The notes beneath the pieces are model-generated. The model was not told the DNA's origin, did not search any database, and saw nothing but the letters and a program-made list of their open reading frames with translations. Source: Neckera pumila (taxonomy: Eukaryota > Streptophyta > Bryopsida > Hypnales > Neckeraceae). From it: 64,000 nucleotides of DNA. This document shows, in pieces, positions 1-11,663 of the stretch (within the stretch, counting starts at the first letter, position 1; the number at the start of each line of letters is the position of its first letter). The DNA is taken from positions 10,413,823-10,477,822 of the forward strand of contig OZ018408.1 in NCBI GenBank assembly GCA_963969595.1, read 5' to 3'. The position numbers were made by a program, and so were the translations under genes.

Positions 1-860
1 ACATGTTTCAGTTTTTGCATTTTCAGGCATGTTGTGATTTGGTTTTGGTGCCATATGTATGTTCCAATTTTTGCCATGTTGATACGTCATGGTCCACTTT
101 AAACCAATAGATATGAATGTTGTGTTTGCAGTTTTGACCCTAAACCCTGCATTATACTTGTAAGTGCTCCAATATGTAAAATTTGGTTTCTGTGTTTATG
201 AATGTTTTCTAGAATATATGTTAAAATGTGTGCCATATTGTAAGCTTTGGTGTGTTCCAATGTCAGCTACAATGTGTGCTTTGATGTGCGCTAAGCATGG
301 GTGCTTGAATTTCTGAAGGAAAAATTGAATTTTCAGCATACTTTCTATTTTTGGAGGGCGTACATCCTCTTCTTGTTTGGTTGTTGTGTTTATTAGAGTT
401 TTGCAGCTTACTAAGTTGTTGGCTATAACTTGGTCATACTCTGGCTATCATGGTTACAGGATTTCATATGCTTCCTATTTTTTTGGATCCTGACTGCTGA
501 TCTTCTCCCTATTGTCAATTAATCTTGGAATGAATGTTGTCCTATATACCCGATTTTTTTTGGCCTAACTCATGTTTGGATTCTTGCATATTGGTGAAAT
601 TCCTATGGTGTTTCCTTACTTGTTTTAATTTTAAAGTGACAAATTATGTGTAACATCTTTGTGTGTGCCATTTTTTTAATTACTTTTTATTGTAACTAAT
701 GAAGGGTCTTAAAAATTTTCCACCTTTTCCAATTCTAAGTAATAATACGGGGGTATAAAATACCACCAATTAAAAAATTAGTTAATACTAGGGGCCACTT
801 AAATACTTAGACTCATCAAAATAGCCCCCAGAATAATACCCCTTTGCCGCACGTGATGTC
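1..860. other. gene-free AT-rich intergenic DNA
   Basis: No reading frame with recognisable similarity and no splice-linked exon pair is visible on either strand. The sequence is AT-rich and leads directly into the first TTAA-flanked element. Confidence 0.6.
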
Positions 861-1792
861 TTAACCCCTAAAGGACCGGTTGTCCCCTCGGGGGACAATT
901 TGGGTCCGGGCAGGTTCCTACGATCTCAATTTTTAGTAGTATTTTTCGGGATTTTTTGAGGTTGTGTATTTTTGCGAGATCTTTGTGAATATATAATTCT
1001 TATTTTAATTGATGCCCGGGAGCAAAAGTTATGGCACAATAAGTAAAATTGGAATTTTGCGGGCAACCCAAAAAAATCACAAAAAGTCAAAATAATTTTT
1101 TTTCAAATTTTTTCCTCAAAGATTATATTTTTGTCTACATGTGAAGCTTTGTTTCATTCAATTTGGACTAATAATGAGAATGTTATGGACAATCTTAGTT
1201 TTTCGGGCACTCTAAGCATCTTCTGGAAAAAATAAGTTGTAGAATTCATTTTAGAATGCAATTTTGAGAATTTTTCAATTTTTTTTGTTAGACAAGGTTA
1301 GATTTTCTTGCTAGAACAATCTCACCGTTGGAATTATTGTGATTCAATTCCATCTAAAAGCTATTAACAATTTAGATTTTTCTTCAATCTTGTTCCCACT
1401 TCTACTTAACAATTTTTTAATGAGTGAAAATTAAGTGCTTTTTTTCCTAAATTTTTTTGGTAGATTCTCAACTCAACTACTTAACATAAGTAAGTAGAAA
1501 ATCAAAATCAGTAGTGCAAAAAATTTGAACTAAAAAGATTCAAAGCCAAAAAACCTAGTGAAGCAAGGTGGAAAAAAACTTGTTTTCTTCACTTTAAATG
1601 CATATATCTTGCAATCTACGTGGTCAAAGTTTCTGAAATTTCTTCCACATATTCATACACTAGTCAAGTATAAGATCTTACGGTTGGATATGCAAAAAAA
1701 AACAAATTTTTAAACTCTTTTCTCTTTGCAATAGAAATGACAGTTTTGAATGTTTTTTGGTAGCAAAATCACCTCGGTCCTTTAGGGGTTAA
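861..1792 (+). mobile_element. TTAA-flanked non-autonomous DNA element, copy 1
   Basis: The element starts TTAACCCCTAAAGGACCG and ends with the matching inverted repeat, giving terminal inverted repeats of about 18 bases including TTAA. It is 932 bp long and holds no coding frame. Internal blocks (a GGGCAGGT motif near the left end, a TTTTGGTAG block near the right end) recur in the copies at 26.9, 40.6, 42.8, 43.3 and 56.9 kb. The TTAA target and CCC-starting terminus are as in the piggyBac superfamily; the superfamily assignment is inference. Confidence 0.8.
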
Positions 1793-2252
1793 GTTCCTAT
1801 GGACTGCCCCCCCCTGAGTAAAAATTGTAGTCTGCATTGTGCACGATAAATTTGTATGAATAAAAAAATATAGACTTTAGTGATGGTTCAACTTGGTCCC
1901 TATTTTTCCATATTCACCAATGAAGTAGTTGTTCCTTTTGCATTTTTTAAAAAAGAACCCCACATAGAACAAAATTGTCTTACATGGCTCCTTAGCCACT
2001 TCCAATCCTTGCATTAATTAATAACCCCTCCTATGCATCTAAGGAGGCATAATACCTTCCAAGCGTGGAGAGGTAGACTTGCTTGGTTACACAATGTTAT
2101 GCATGTGATCAAAATGCTTGTTACCAGCAAATGTCATAAAGAGACCTTCTTAGAGTAGAAATGCATGTAGAAACCTTGTTGGCTCTTATCAAAGAAGAAG
2201 AGTTTTTTCATTCATTGAATCATTATTTTGTAGAAATATAAATAGTACCTAA
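1793..2252. other. gene-free spacer
   Basis: Short AT-rich spacer with a run of eight C residues near 1807. No gene is seen. Confidence 0.5.
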
Positions 2253-3091
2253 GAGCATCTTCAATGGAGGGATAGTATATACTTTTCAGCTACAACATGT
2301 TCTATGTAAGGCCAGTAGAATATACCATTAAGGTCATCAAAAGACTCATTCCGTACATTTAGGGAATGACCCATTACAAGGGGTGTTTTTTTAATAAATG
2401 CAATCTGTGCCACAATCAATGTTTTAACTGACAATCTGTAATAAAGTGACTGATAACTAGAATAAGAACCTCTACCTTTTGGTATAAATTCATTGTAGGA
2501 AGTGAATTTCTTAGGCCTTCATATTGTGGCCATGTTAGAAAATATGGTGATTACTTTAGGTGAATAAGATGACCATTCTAGATAGACTTTTTGTTGGTTT
2601 AGGCAGTAGTCTTGAGACTCTTTTGAGCCATGATTAGCAACAACACACTTCAAAACTTCATAACAAATTCATGTTTTGTCAAAAATATAATTTTAATTGC
2701 TTTTGCCGTTTCTCAATCTTGCCTTTGTGTGGGAAAACAATTTAAAAAAATTCAGCAATGGTAATACGTTGCACACCTAAATCGCTCCACTGATTCACCC
2801 TGGCCGATAACAAGAAATCAGGAGGATGGTGGTACAAGTGACGGTTGGGAAAAGCAGCTCTTGGGGGTCAACGACCGGTAGCTGACTGCAGGCTGTGGGA
2901 GTCGGAGGGTGCAGTACAGTACTGTAGTGTACCCACTGTAATTTATATAAAAAATGCCGTTCCAGGGGGGACATCTGGATACGGTACGGTAACTTAATCC
3001 CAGGGCAGTCCTTGCAATGGTCCATTCTTGTAACCTACGCCAGTATTTGTACTGATACTGCCCCTCTTGCTGGGCTCCATTGAAGATGCTC
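2253..3091. mobile_element. putative DNA element with GAGCATCTTCAATGG ends
   Basis: GAGCATCTTCAATGGAG at the left end is mirrored by its complement at 3075-3091, giving inverted termini of about 16 bases around 839 bp. TAA precedes the left end at 2250-2252, but ATT follows the right end, so a perfect target duplication is not preserved. The GAGCATC start is shared with the element at 6.5 kb. Short reading frames inside overlap each other and look non-coding. Confidence 0.5.
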
Positions 3092-3664
3092 ATTCTTATT
3101 ACTATAAAGATGAAAGTGGTACAAGGGCAGAGCCTCTATTAAGTTCAGTTGCATGGCAGGACTTGGCAACAGAGCATCCCAAGCAAAATACAAGCAAAAT
3201 ACAGTCAGAAACAAAGTGAGTATAGATTTGGAACTTTTTAGCATCAAAGGCAAATTCCAGAAGTAGATATACAAAAGCTGTAGTATGCGCATTAATACAT
3301 TAACACTAGCACTTTACTATAGAATTTTAGTAGAAGAAAAAGTTAGTTGTGATGTGAAAAAAAGTTTCAAAGTTAATGTTAAAACTTAGTTTTGTGCACC
3401 ATAATTTGGAATTACTTTATCTTTTTTCAAATTTTTCAAATTTTTTTTAATTCCTTAGCATGTTGGTATACATCATTTCAAATTGTTGTACACAAAAATT
3501 GAAGGAAATTGACAATTATAGAATTTAAAATATTCACAATTTGACAAACATGCAAATGATGTTGATTCTCATAATATTTGAATTTTTTTTTGGAATTGAG
3601 AACATAGAATTGCATTAGCCATTGTAGAGAGAGCATAGGTTGCAACATGAACCATTGTTACATC
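3092..3664. other. gene-free spacer
   Basis: AT-rich sequence with no recognisable gene or repeat boundary. Confidence 0.5.
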
Positions 3665-4585
3665 TTAACCCCTAAAGTTCCTTGACAATGTTTCACCAAA
3701 AATGCTCCAAAATTGTCATTTCTAGTACAAGTACCAAATTTTAGAAAAAAAGCATTTTTGGATACATGTAACCATAGGATCTTATAGCACACTAGTTTGA
3801 AATGATGTGGAAAAAATTTCCGTCATGTAAATTGCAAGATATTAGCATTTAAATTGACAAAAATCATTTTCTTGGCCTTGCAAGAAAACAAGGCAACTAC
3901 ATTTCACAAGGTCACACTTGTATGAAAAAATGTCCAAAATGGTGGTGCTTCTTTGGATCTATTCTTCAAGTCAAGTTGTCTACATGCTTGAAAAATTTCA
4001 AATCATTTGGAATTGTGCAACATATAGGAAAAAAATAGTAAGTAGAAAGAAGTATAAAATGATTCAAAATACTAAATTATTAAGAAACTAGTTATAGAAT
4101 TGAAAAATGAAAATTCCAATGGTTGTAATGTTTTAACAAACAATCTACATCCTATAGTTTTATTTTTTTTCAAAAAATATGGAAATTTGACTTAAACAAA
4201 GGACTAAAAGTTTATTTTTAGAGTAGAAAATCCATAATTGCCTGCAAACTAAAACTCCTTATACTTTCATCTCATTGATCAAAATGGAATGATTCAAAGC
4301 TTTCTACGTATATATAAATCTAGAGAATTGATTTCAAATTTTTGTTTATGAAAATGTGATTTTTTCTGATCTACCTGGACTACCCGGCTAAGGAAAAAAA
4401 CTATATATTATACAATAATTGTTTTACCTTGTATTCAAAAGTCATGAAAATTTTGGGCCTTAAAAAAAAACCTGGTCCTGCATTGTGTGAACATTTCAAA
4501 GTAAAAAATTAAAAATTTCATTTGTAATAAGCTGACCCAAATTGCTATGTTGCCAAAAAATGCAACTTGGTTCTTTAAGGGTTAA
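3665..4585 (-). mobile_element. TTAA-flanked element, copy 2 (second subfamily)
   Basis: TTAACCCCTAAAGTTCC at the left and its imperfect complement at 4569-4585 bound 921 bp. The left interior (CACCAAAAATGCTCC, then AGTACAAGTACCAAATTTT) recurs at 38.1 and 54.0 kb and, reversed, at the right end of the 34.6 kb copy, defining a second subfamily. The strand is given relative to the 34.6 kb copy. There is no coding capacity. Confidence 0.75.
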
Positions 4586-5974
4586 TGAATTCAATGAACT
4601 CACCCTTGATACATTGATATAATAGGTAGATTTATATTGAAATCAATGGACTCACCCTTTGTTATAAATCTACCACCAATCTACCACCGGTTTAAAACTA
4701 ATCCACTCTCAAATTACAAAATAATCGCTTCATTTGAGGCATTCTTTAAGTTCTAAAGAGTAGTCTAGAGCAAAAACAATGTTGTTGGATGTTGATGAGC
4801 ATCATACAATTATAAGTGCAAACTATTGTGCTTGGCAAGGGTTAATAGGACAATTGCTTACTCTTCAAATTTTATTACATTTTTTCTCCTTTTCTTAGCT
4901 TCCAAAATATGTAGATAATTTTAAATTCAACAAAAATGCTACTATTTCTAGTATAAGTATCAAATTTTAGGAAAAAAAAATAGTTTTGTAGAGAAAGGTC
5001 CAAGTGAAGAAAGGTCTTTTTTGTCCATATTTCTAAATTCACTACTATTATGACAAAGTTCATTGATTGTATAACTACAATAACTATAAAACTAATTTTG
5101 AACCAAATAATTTAGGTAGGACCTTGATTTTATATTGATTAATCCTCATTGAATAAGGAGCCCACTTTTAGATTCCTCTATTGACTTCATAATTTGAAAT
5201 TTTTGCAAGAAGTTTATGGAATGAATGCTAATCATGTTTGTCTACGTGTGAAGTTCTATTTTACGTCATTCAGAAAAATTGTGCAAATGTTATAGTTTAA
5301 AAAAAATTCAATGTCAAAGTAGACAGCTAAAAAATATTCTACAAGATTATTGATTAATTTTATTTGATTGTATAAATTGATACCTACTCAAAAAGATTTA
5401 AACCATTCAGATTTAAATAATGAGATGAAAGGTCAAAAGGGATTGTATTTGGAGGGCAATGAAGGTAGAAAAAACATATTGAGTCATTTTTTGAACTTAA
5501 TTTTTGAACTTTTCTGAATACCTCACTTTCCAATGATGATTTTAGCCTTGCTTTGAATACAAGTATTTTGAAGCAATTTTAGGCTTCAAAACAGCGCAGT
5601 AGGTTAGAGGTTATTGATACCCTCAAGATGCTCTTTAAACTAGTCTATTTTTAAAGCTAAAGCGACCTTTTAAGAGTTGATTGCCTTGTCAAGGAAGCTA
5701 AACTCCTTAAAATAATTTTCAGTAAATTTTCTAAGGAAAGAAAAAATGGAATTGGCATCTAACCCAAGTAGTTTCATATTTTTTGAACCTTTGTGGAATT
5801 AGTTACAAATTTTTGAAGTTGAATCACAGCGATCACTTAAAGCAACCACCTCCTAAAGTATACACTATTGATATATTGAAGAAAGCAAAATGTACCTCTT
5901 TATTACTGGTTGCTTTTAGAGCATGGTCCTTTTTAGAGCAGACTATCTCAATTTAGACTCCATCCATCCATACC
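4586..5974. other. gene-free region with decayed TTAA-element fragments
   Basis: Around 4,929-4,990 the sequence resembles the left interior of the second TTAA subfamily (AAAAATGCT, then TATCAAATTTTAGG), and 5,220-5,300 resembles an internal block near 38.8 kb. No full termini survive. No gene is seen. Confidence 0.45.
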
Positions 5975-6240
5975 TTTAAGATAGGCTATTTGTTTGTTTT
6001 GTTTTGTTTGTTTGTTTGTTACGGTGAGATCTCCCAGACCATGCGTCTCATAGCAGCGTGCTTGATACCTTCGTAAAGCCCTTGGCAAGGAGGGGTGCAC
6101 GGGCTTTGTTTCGTGGTGTTCCGACTCACGGCGAAAAAGATATTGAATTTCAAAGTTGTTATAAATCACAAAATTAGAAAATTACTTTAACGTTTGTTTT
6201 AGCTGTAGCAATGACACATGGGCACACTACACTAAATAGT
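5975..6240 (+). repeat. dispersed repeat R3, copy 1
   Basis: A TTTG-rich tract leads into GTTACGGTGAGATCTC, a block with AAAGCCCTTGGCAAGGAGG, and then GCAATGACACATGGGCACAC. The same ordered blocks occur at 42.53 and 44.63 kb in the same orientation. No tRNA-type A and B boxes were recognised, so a SINE assignment is not supported; the class is unknown. Confidence 0.55.
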
Positions 6241-6491
6241 GCAATAAAGTTGCCCCAGACTATATGTCGACCATGCTTGAATTTCACATGGTTTACAACT
6301 TCAAGGTTGTTAATTTATTTTGTGGCAGCTTTGTAGTGGTTGCAAGGCCTTTTAAATATATATTTTTGCAATAATTAGTGATGAAAATCGTTTTTACAAC
6401 AATAAAAGTGTAAGATATGAGAAATTAGTGTGTGGGGCAAACCTAATTGTATTATTTGGTGTAGTATTTATGGGTACAACAAATTTGTTAA

Positions 6492-6939
6492 GAGCATCAC
6501 CACCCGCCTGCTAAATTGCAGAGAAGATTTGGCTGCTAAAATGCAAGCCATCTAAAATGCAAGCCGGTCCGCCCCACCCACAAGCCTGCTAACAGGCCCT
6601 GATTCTTCTAAAAACATAGTCCAAATCCAATCGCAAGAACTTGATCCAATCGACTTCTGTCTCATTCGGGGTAATCTGCTACCTTTGTGCGCAAGTGACA
6701 GAATCTAATCCAATCGGTTCAATTGATGACCTACGATGTTTTTGGGAAAGTGTCCACGCGCTTGTCGCATGTGGTTTTGCAAGCCGCCCCTTGGCTTGCA
6801 AAATGGCCCGGTTTTGCAAGCCACTTGAAGCTTTGGGCCTAGCCTTTTAACAAGTTCATCCGTTTTGCAAGACGGGTGGGGCGGTTTTGCAAGCCTCCAC
6901 GAACAAGTCATCCATTTTGCAAGACGGGTGGGGATGCTC
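6492..6939. mobile_element. PIF/Harbinger-like MITE with TAA target duplication
   Basis: The left end GAGCATCACCACCCG is mirrored at the right (CGGGTGGGGATGCTC) and the 448-bp element is flanked by TAA on both sides (6489-6491 and 6940-6942). A 3-bp TAA duplication with a G-starting terminus is typical of PIF/Harbinger MITEs. The interior repeats motifs around TTTTGCAAGCC and GCAAGACGGGTGGGG. Its right end supplies the last codons and stop of the minus-strand candidate gene next to it. Confidence 0.7.
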
Positions 6940-7515
6940 TAACGGAGCCATGATGTAGAATGGGCCATTTATACCTCATTTCCTTATCCAAAATGACAAT
7001 ATTCAACCAGTCAACCCTTGCTTGTAGAACACTCACCAACTCCCTTGTGCCCGCACACACATGCAATTTGCGTTTCAGTTTTCCGAATTCAAGCAAAGCT
7101 TCCAAACTCAACTGTCGGCCCATTAAGCTTAGGGTGACAACATTGGAACCATAAAATTTGGGAGTTTTTCCAGTGAAATCATCAAAATCAGTGGCACTTC
7201 CAGGAGCAACAACATTGGACCTCCCAGCACGGAACAGTAAGTTCCCGAACCTTGTATCCACTCCTGTGACGGAGTCCTGCCCCAGAATTCTTTAAATTCC
7301 AACAGTGATCTTCAATAAAAGCAAAATCCATTGCGGTGGAAAAGCAACAAGTTGCTGTTTATAGAAGCATCCGATTACAAATTGGGGCAGGCTTTGACCT
7401 GCTCGGAGTTTACGTAGCCCTTGACAAGGTCTGCAACCAACCAACGGGCCAACGGGGTCGCAATGGCTTTGACTCTCTCTCTCAATGGCCGCAACTCAGT
7501 CGCAGGCGCGGCCAT
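6908..7515 (-). CDS. possible two-exon gene of unknown function, 3' end inside a MITE
   Basis: Candidate minus-strand model: exon 1 7515-7399 (39 codons, ATG in a good context), intron 7398-7277 with GT...AG ends, exon 2 7276-6908, giving 161 residues in one continuous frame. Exon 1 reads MAAPATELRPLRERVK and continues with a short hydrophobic stretch (ARWLVADLV). Exon 2 includes RFGNLLFRAGRSNVV and DFDDFTGKTPKFYG. I do not recognise the family. The last roughly ten residues and the stop are read from the end of the 6492-6939 MITE, so the original 3' end may be lost. It is divergent to the F-box gene, about 1.1 kb away. The splice join is inferred from frame and site quality only; it could be a gene fragment or chance. 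Confidence 0.35.
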
Positions 7516-8592
7516 TGAATCTTCCAGTCCGGTGATCCGAAGAGTGCTCCACCGCAACACCGAATCCTACAGTAAACTTACGATCAGGCTGCTTGCAATA
7601 AAATAGTGAAGAAACTTAAAGACGCCATAAGTAGAAGCTAAATAGCTTCCTAATTTGTAGAGTCGCAGCACGAAGTGGAGGGCTGGTGCGATCCCGGATG
7701 CAAGGACATCGTGCCAGGTGGTGGTCGTGCTCGAAGCTTCTTGCCCTTGCGCCGGAACTGAAAGTCTGAAAGGGTTAAGGGATGTGTAATCTCGTGCCAG
7801 AGATCATCTGAGGGAGTGTCCTTTTGAATTGGAGTGTGTCTGGATGCGTAGTGTCGAGTGAGTGTCCGGTCTTGCAAAAGCTGGTTGAATTTATTGAGGA
7901 TCGATCAGTTTCGTACAACCGGATTGGATTTTGGAAACAATAGGAAGTGCCGGTTTGTACCAGAATTTTGAGCCGCGCCGTCAGTTTCGGTTTCGTTGTG
8001 TAGATTTTGCGGAGAAGGCACGTTCGCTGACCGAAGCAAAAGTGGAAGTTCGAAGTTGAGAGAGATTCGAAATTCGACTCGTTGACGGATTTTTTTTTGC
8101 GTTTTTCTTTCTGAGTGTGTCACTATAATTTGTCACGAGGTTGGAGAGAAATTCATTTGCGGAGAAAGACGTTAGTATGAGGAAGTGGAGTGGGAGTTTG
8201 AGGTGGACGAGAAATCAAAATTTGAGTTGTTGAGGACTTGTTTTGTGTTTTTTGTGTTTTTCTTGTATTTGTGTCTGTTTGTCATGAGATTGGAATTGAG
8301 TTGATTCCTAGAACAGAGTGAGTTCCTTCTTTTTTCCTCTTTCGGTTTAAGTCTCTATAGAAAGAAAGTATATCTCGCGTTCTTGAGCTCATGGACGGGT
8401 TTAAATTGATTCATCTTGTCGCAATTGTATCTCCTCGATTAAGAAGAGAGATTCCGAGGTCAGGTCATGCATAGGCTTGAATTGATTCATTTTGTCGTAA
8501 TTGAATTCTTCTTCGTTGTTCTTGAATAAGAAGGGAGATAGTGTTGACGTTCGTCCCAGGACAAATTTACTTTTGAAAATCACAGCAACACC
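7516..8592. other. upstream region of the F-box gene
   Basis: About 1.08 kb lies between the divergent minus-strand candidate and the F-box start. It is more GC-balanced than the flanking repeats and probably carries the promoter and 5' UTR of the F-box gene. Pyrimidine-rich tracts and repeated GAATTG-like motifs occur at 8,400-8,520. No convincing separate gene is seen. Confidence 0.45.
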
Positions 8593-10529
8593 ATGGGAAC
8601 GTTAGTACAAAACAGGCAGATTCTTTTGAGCTCGTCTGCAAACAAGCAGCTGAGCCGTTGGAGTCAACTGAATCTTTTGATGAGCTCGGGCTTTCCAGGA
8701 GCACCACAATTTCAATCACGGAGAAATGTTTTAGAGTCGCCAGTTCTCGATAGCCAAATATGGAGCAACCTGCAACCGGAACTCGTGGCACGAATCCTGT
8801 CGCACTTGCCTCTCACATCGCTCGTTCATACGCGCCTGGTGAGCAAGCGAGCGGATAGAGAGATTTATGCCGGGCGACTTTTGGGAGACGAGTCAATAGC
8901 CGACTTCAATCCTCGCTCGTGGCTGTTTTTGTTCGAAAATGGCGGTCCCGGAAGCCCTCACAAGCTGCACGCCTTTGATCCCGTGCAAAACGATTGGCAA
9001 ACGTTCACCACGATCCCCCACTTTGCCACGGTGCAGAAAATCGGCGGGTTGTCGTTGTGCGGCGCTGCGTCGGGCCTCATGGTTTACGAAATCAGCGCTC
9101 TCAAGAGCCATTTCATCCGGTTCGGAGTGTTCAACCCCATCACCAGGTCGTGGAAGAAGCTGCCGCCATTGCTCAAACGTAGGCAGAGGCCCGTCATCAG
9201 CATGTTCACTGAGTCGGCGGGTTCCAAGGGCTGTGGGGGTCATTATAAATTGGTGGTGGCCGGGGGGCTGGAATACGACCAGCAAGTGCAGACCACCGAG
9301 GTTTACGATTCGCGAACGGAGTGCTGGCGCACCATGTGCGAGAAATTCAACAATCAGCAGAGCCATGTCTGCGACGAGATGCGGACCTCCACGGCGTATT
9401 GCAACGGCGTCGTGTACCACATGCGGTTCAATCAAATGCTGTCCTTCGATCCCAACCGAGGTACTACTTTCCCCCACCTCATTCTATGCCATGATACTAG
9501 TGAATAATTCTTGAGGGCCAGATTCAAATTTCGAACTCCTCGACTCTATATGAGACCATTGATTAATTGAAGGATGCACGCAAACGGAGTGCTCATTCCT
9601 TTTTTCTATATGGAGAAGAATCTCCAGCGTTTAATTTCGTTATCACATGCAGGTCACACATAAGTTGCAATGCCAAACCAGAGATTTTTTTTTGAGATGG
9701 ATCGTCATACAATGTGCAATTGTTCTGGTTATCACCTTTGGCTACGTTTTGTGTGATTGCTATACAGGTCGCGATTCTGAGTTTCGTATTTTAGGGCGTT
9801 AGACAGCTCAAATTCTACCTGCTAGAACATTTCTTATTTGGACTCCTCGTTTCCGGAGAAGATTGTGATCACATTTTCTATTAGTTCAAGATGATTTTTC
9901 TGATATATTACCATTCAATTTGTCGCTACCATTTCATATAATCTGACAAGAGTGGACTGGTGACTTTGGCAGAACACCATACATTCCTGGCTTACGACAC
10001 GAAGACCGCACGATGGCGACCTCTGAGAGTCTCCCTACCACCTGGCCTAGTGTTCACGGAGTACCCGTCGCTGAAACGAATATGGAAGGGCCGAGCTCAC
10101 CTTGCCGACGTTCTCCCACCCTTTCTTGTGGAGTCCAACGACCGTCTCCTCCTGATTGGATTCCGGGAAGACCGAGTGGCGTCCACAATTGCAGGCATCG
10201 CCATTTGGGAGCTCGTTCAGAAGAAGCTCTGGAAACCCGTCACCGCGATGCCCGACGCACTCTTTTCCCAAATGTGCCCCAAGGTTTGCAATTCGACCTA
10301 CGTCGACCCGTCTTCGTATCTCAAGTACGAGCTTCAAGGCGCTGGCCACGGCGACATTGTGTACATTTTCCAAGCGAATGAAGGCCAAGGCTTCGTTGTT
10401 CTGTGCGACTTCTCCCAGAACCCGCCGGCGTGGCGCTGCAATCGCAAGCCTGACGTTGCGCCCCCCGTTGAATTTTCCCAAAACCTTCAGGGGTGTGTCA
10501 TTGACCTAAGATTGGACATCATGATTTGA
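8593..10529 (+). CDS. F-box/kelch-repeat protein
   Basis: Two exons, 8593-9460 and 9973-10529, are joined by a 512-bp GT-AG intron in phase 1; the join restores a Glu codon and gives 474 residues. The ATG sits in the favourable context ACACCATGG. An F-box at about residues 54-98 (start IWSNLQPELVARILSHLPL) would bind SKP1 in an SCF ubiquitin ligase. The rest is a kelch-like beta-propeller for substrate binding, with repeats such as VVAGGLEYDQQVQTTEVYD (about 218-236) followed by a WRTM blade, and FLAYDTKTARWRPL just after the intron. Plant F-box/kelch proteins of this size and layout are usual, so the gene looks complete. The substrate cannot be inferred. An AATAAA at 10814-10819 may serve 3' processing. 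It converges tail-to-tail with the ABC transporter gene. Confidence 0.9.
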
Positions 10530-11663
10530 GAGGACGATTTTTTTGTACAGGTGGAGGGAGACAGTACTTGAAGATTCAGCCATTTTCTAGGTAATACGGC
10601 GCCCAGATCTTTTGTAGACGAACACACACACAAATTGTAAATGTCAGCTTCACAGCAAATACCACTTTAGTACGTTACTGAATTTTTTTTACTGGGCAAC
10701 AACACATCGTTGTATGATCAATATAGCATAGCAGCAGACTTACGGCTGCTTGTGAGGTCGATTTACGACCAATGTATCATTGTATTAGGCGATTGAATCT
10801 TTAACATGAGCTTAATAAATCCCGTAAGAGGAGGCTCTTGCATTACACTTCCCCCTTGTCAGCTTCTCCTTGTTTCTCAACATTGCAGGTCGTGTTCTTT
10901 GGGCTGTCCGCATTATTGCAGCCTTCCTTCCATCCTGGTCAGAAACCTACCGTAATCTCTGAAGAGAAGGGTACGGGCTTAACCCTACTCCCTTAAGTGC
11001 AATTGAAGTTCCAGAACGAAGATTTGGTGCTAATCTTTCAAGACACTATGAAGCGTATGCAGTGAGTTCCAGCTATCAACTACTGAACGAAGACGAGGTG
11101 GGATTTGAGCAAAGAACTGGACCAGTAGTTGAAGTGCAGATTGAAGAGCAGCATATTATCGTATTCCTGACGAAGCCCAGGAATAAGTGAAAAATCAGGG
11201 GGACACTTAAAGCAATCCTGGTATATCTCAAACTTTAATAGTTTGAAGGAAGTTTCAAGTGCTTACCTGTATTAACAGTTTCTTGCATAGCAACGAGTTA
11301 TTACCTTGCATCGAATTGGGTGTGCTTTTGACCCAGAAGTAGGTCTGGAAAAACCCAGCGAATGTAAATAAACCATTGACTTTGAAGCTTACTTGAGATG
11401 GGAAGTGGACCACGGTAGTTCAAGTCTGGCAAGGTTTGATCAAATGTTCACCTAAATACTGAATACAGTAAGCTTAATCCTTCGATTTACGAAGAATAAA
11501 ATTCGCCCATTGGTGCATCTTCCAGGGTACGTCCTAATTCATCTCTCTCCTCGAAACTGTGTGTTCTTCATGACTCCTACGTTACTGGATTGAACCCTTT
11601 ATCACACCTTTAACTTCTCCCCCCTATTTGAAAATAATGTACAATTAACATTGCAGACGATCC
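10530..11663. other. convergent 3' flanks of the F-box and ABCG genes
   Basis: 1.13 kb between the two stop codons. It should hold both 3' UTRs; AATAAA at 10814-10819 is the only clear processing signal on the plus strand. No third gene or repeat boundary is seen. Confidence 0.5.

Noticed and set aside
8893..9477. 194-codon minus-strand and 191-codon plus-strand alternative frames
   Set aside because: Both overlap exon 1 of the F-box gene in other frames and have the skewed composition of shadow frames.
10047..10481. 144-codon minus-strand frame
   Set aside because: Antisense to exon 2 of the F-box gene, no recognised domain.
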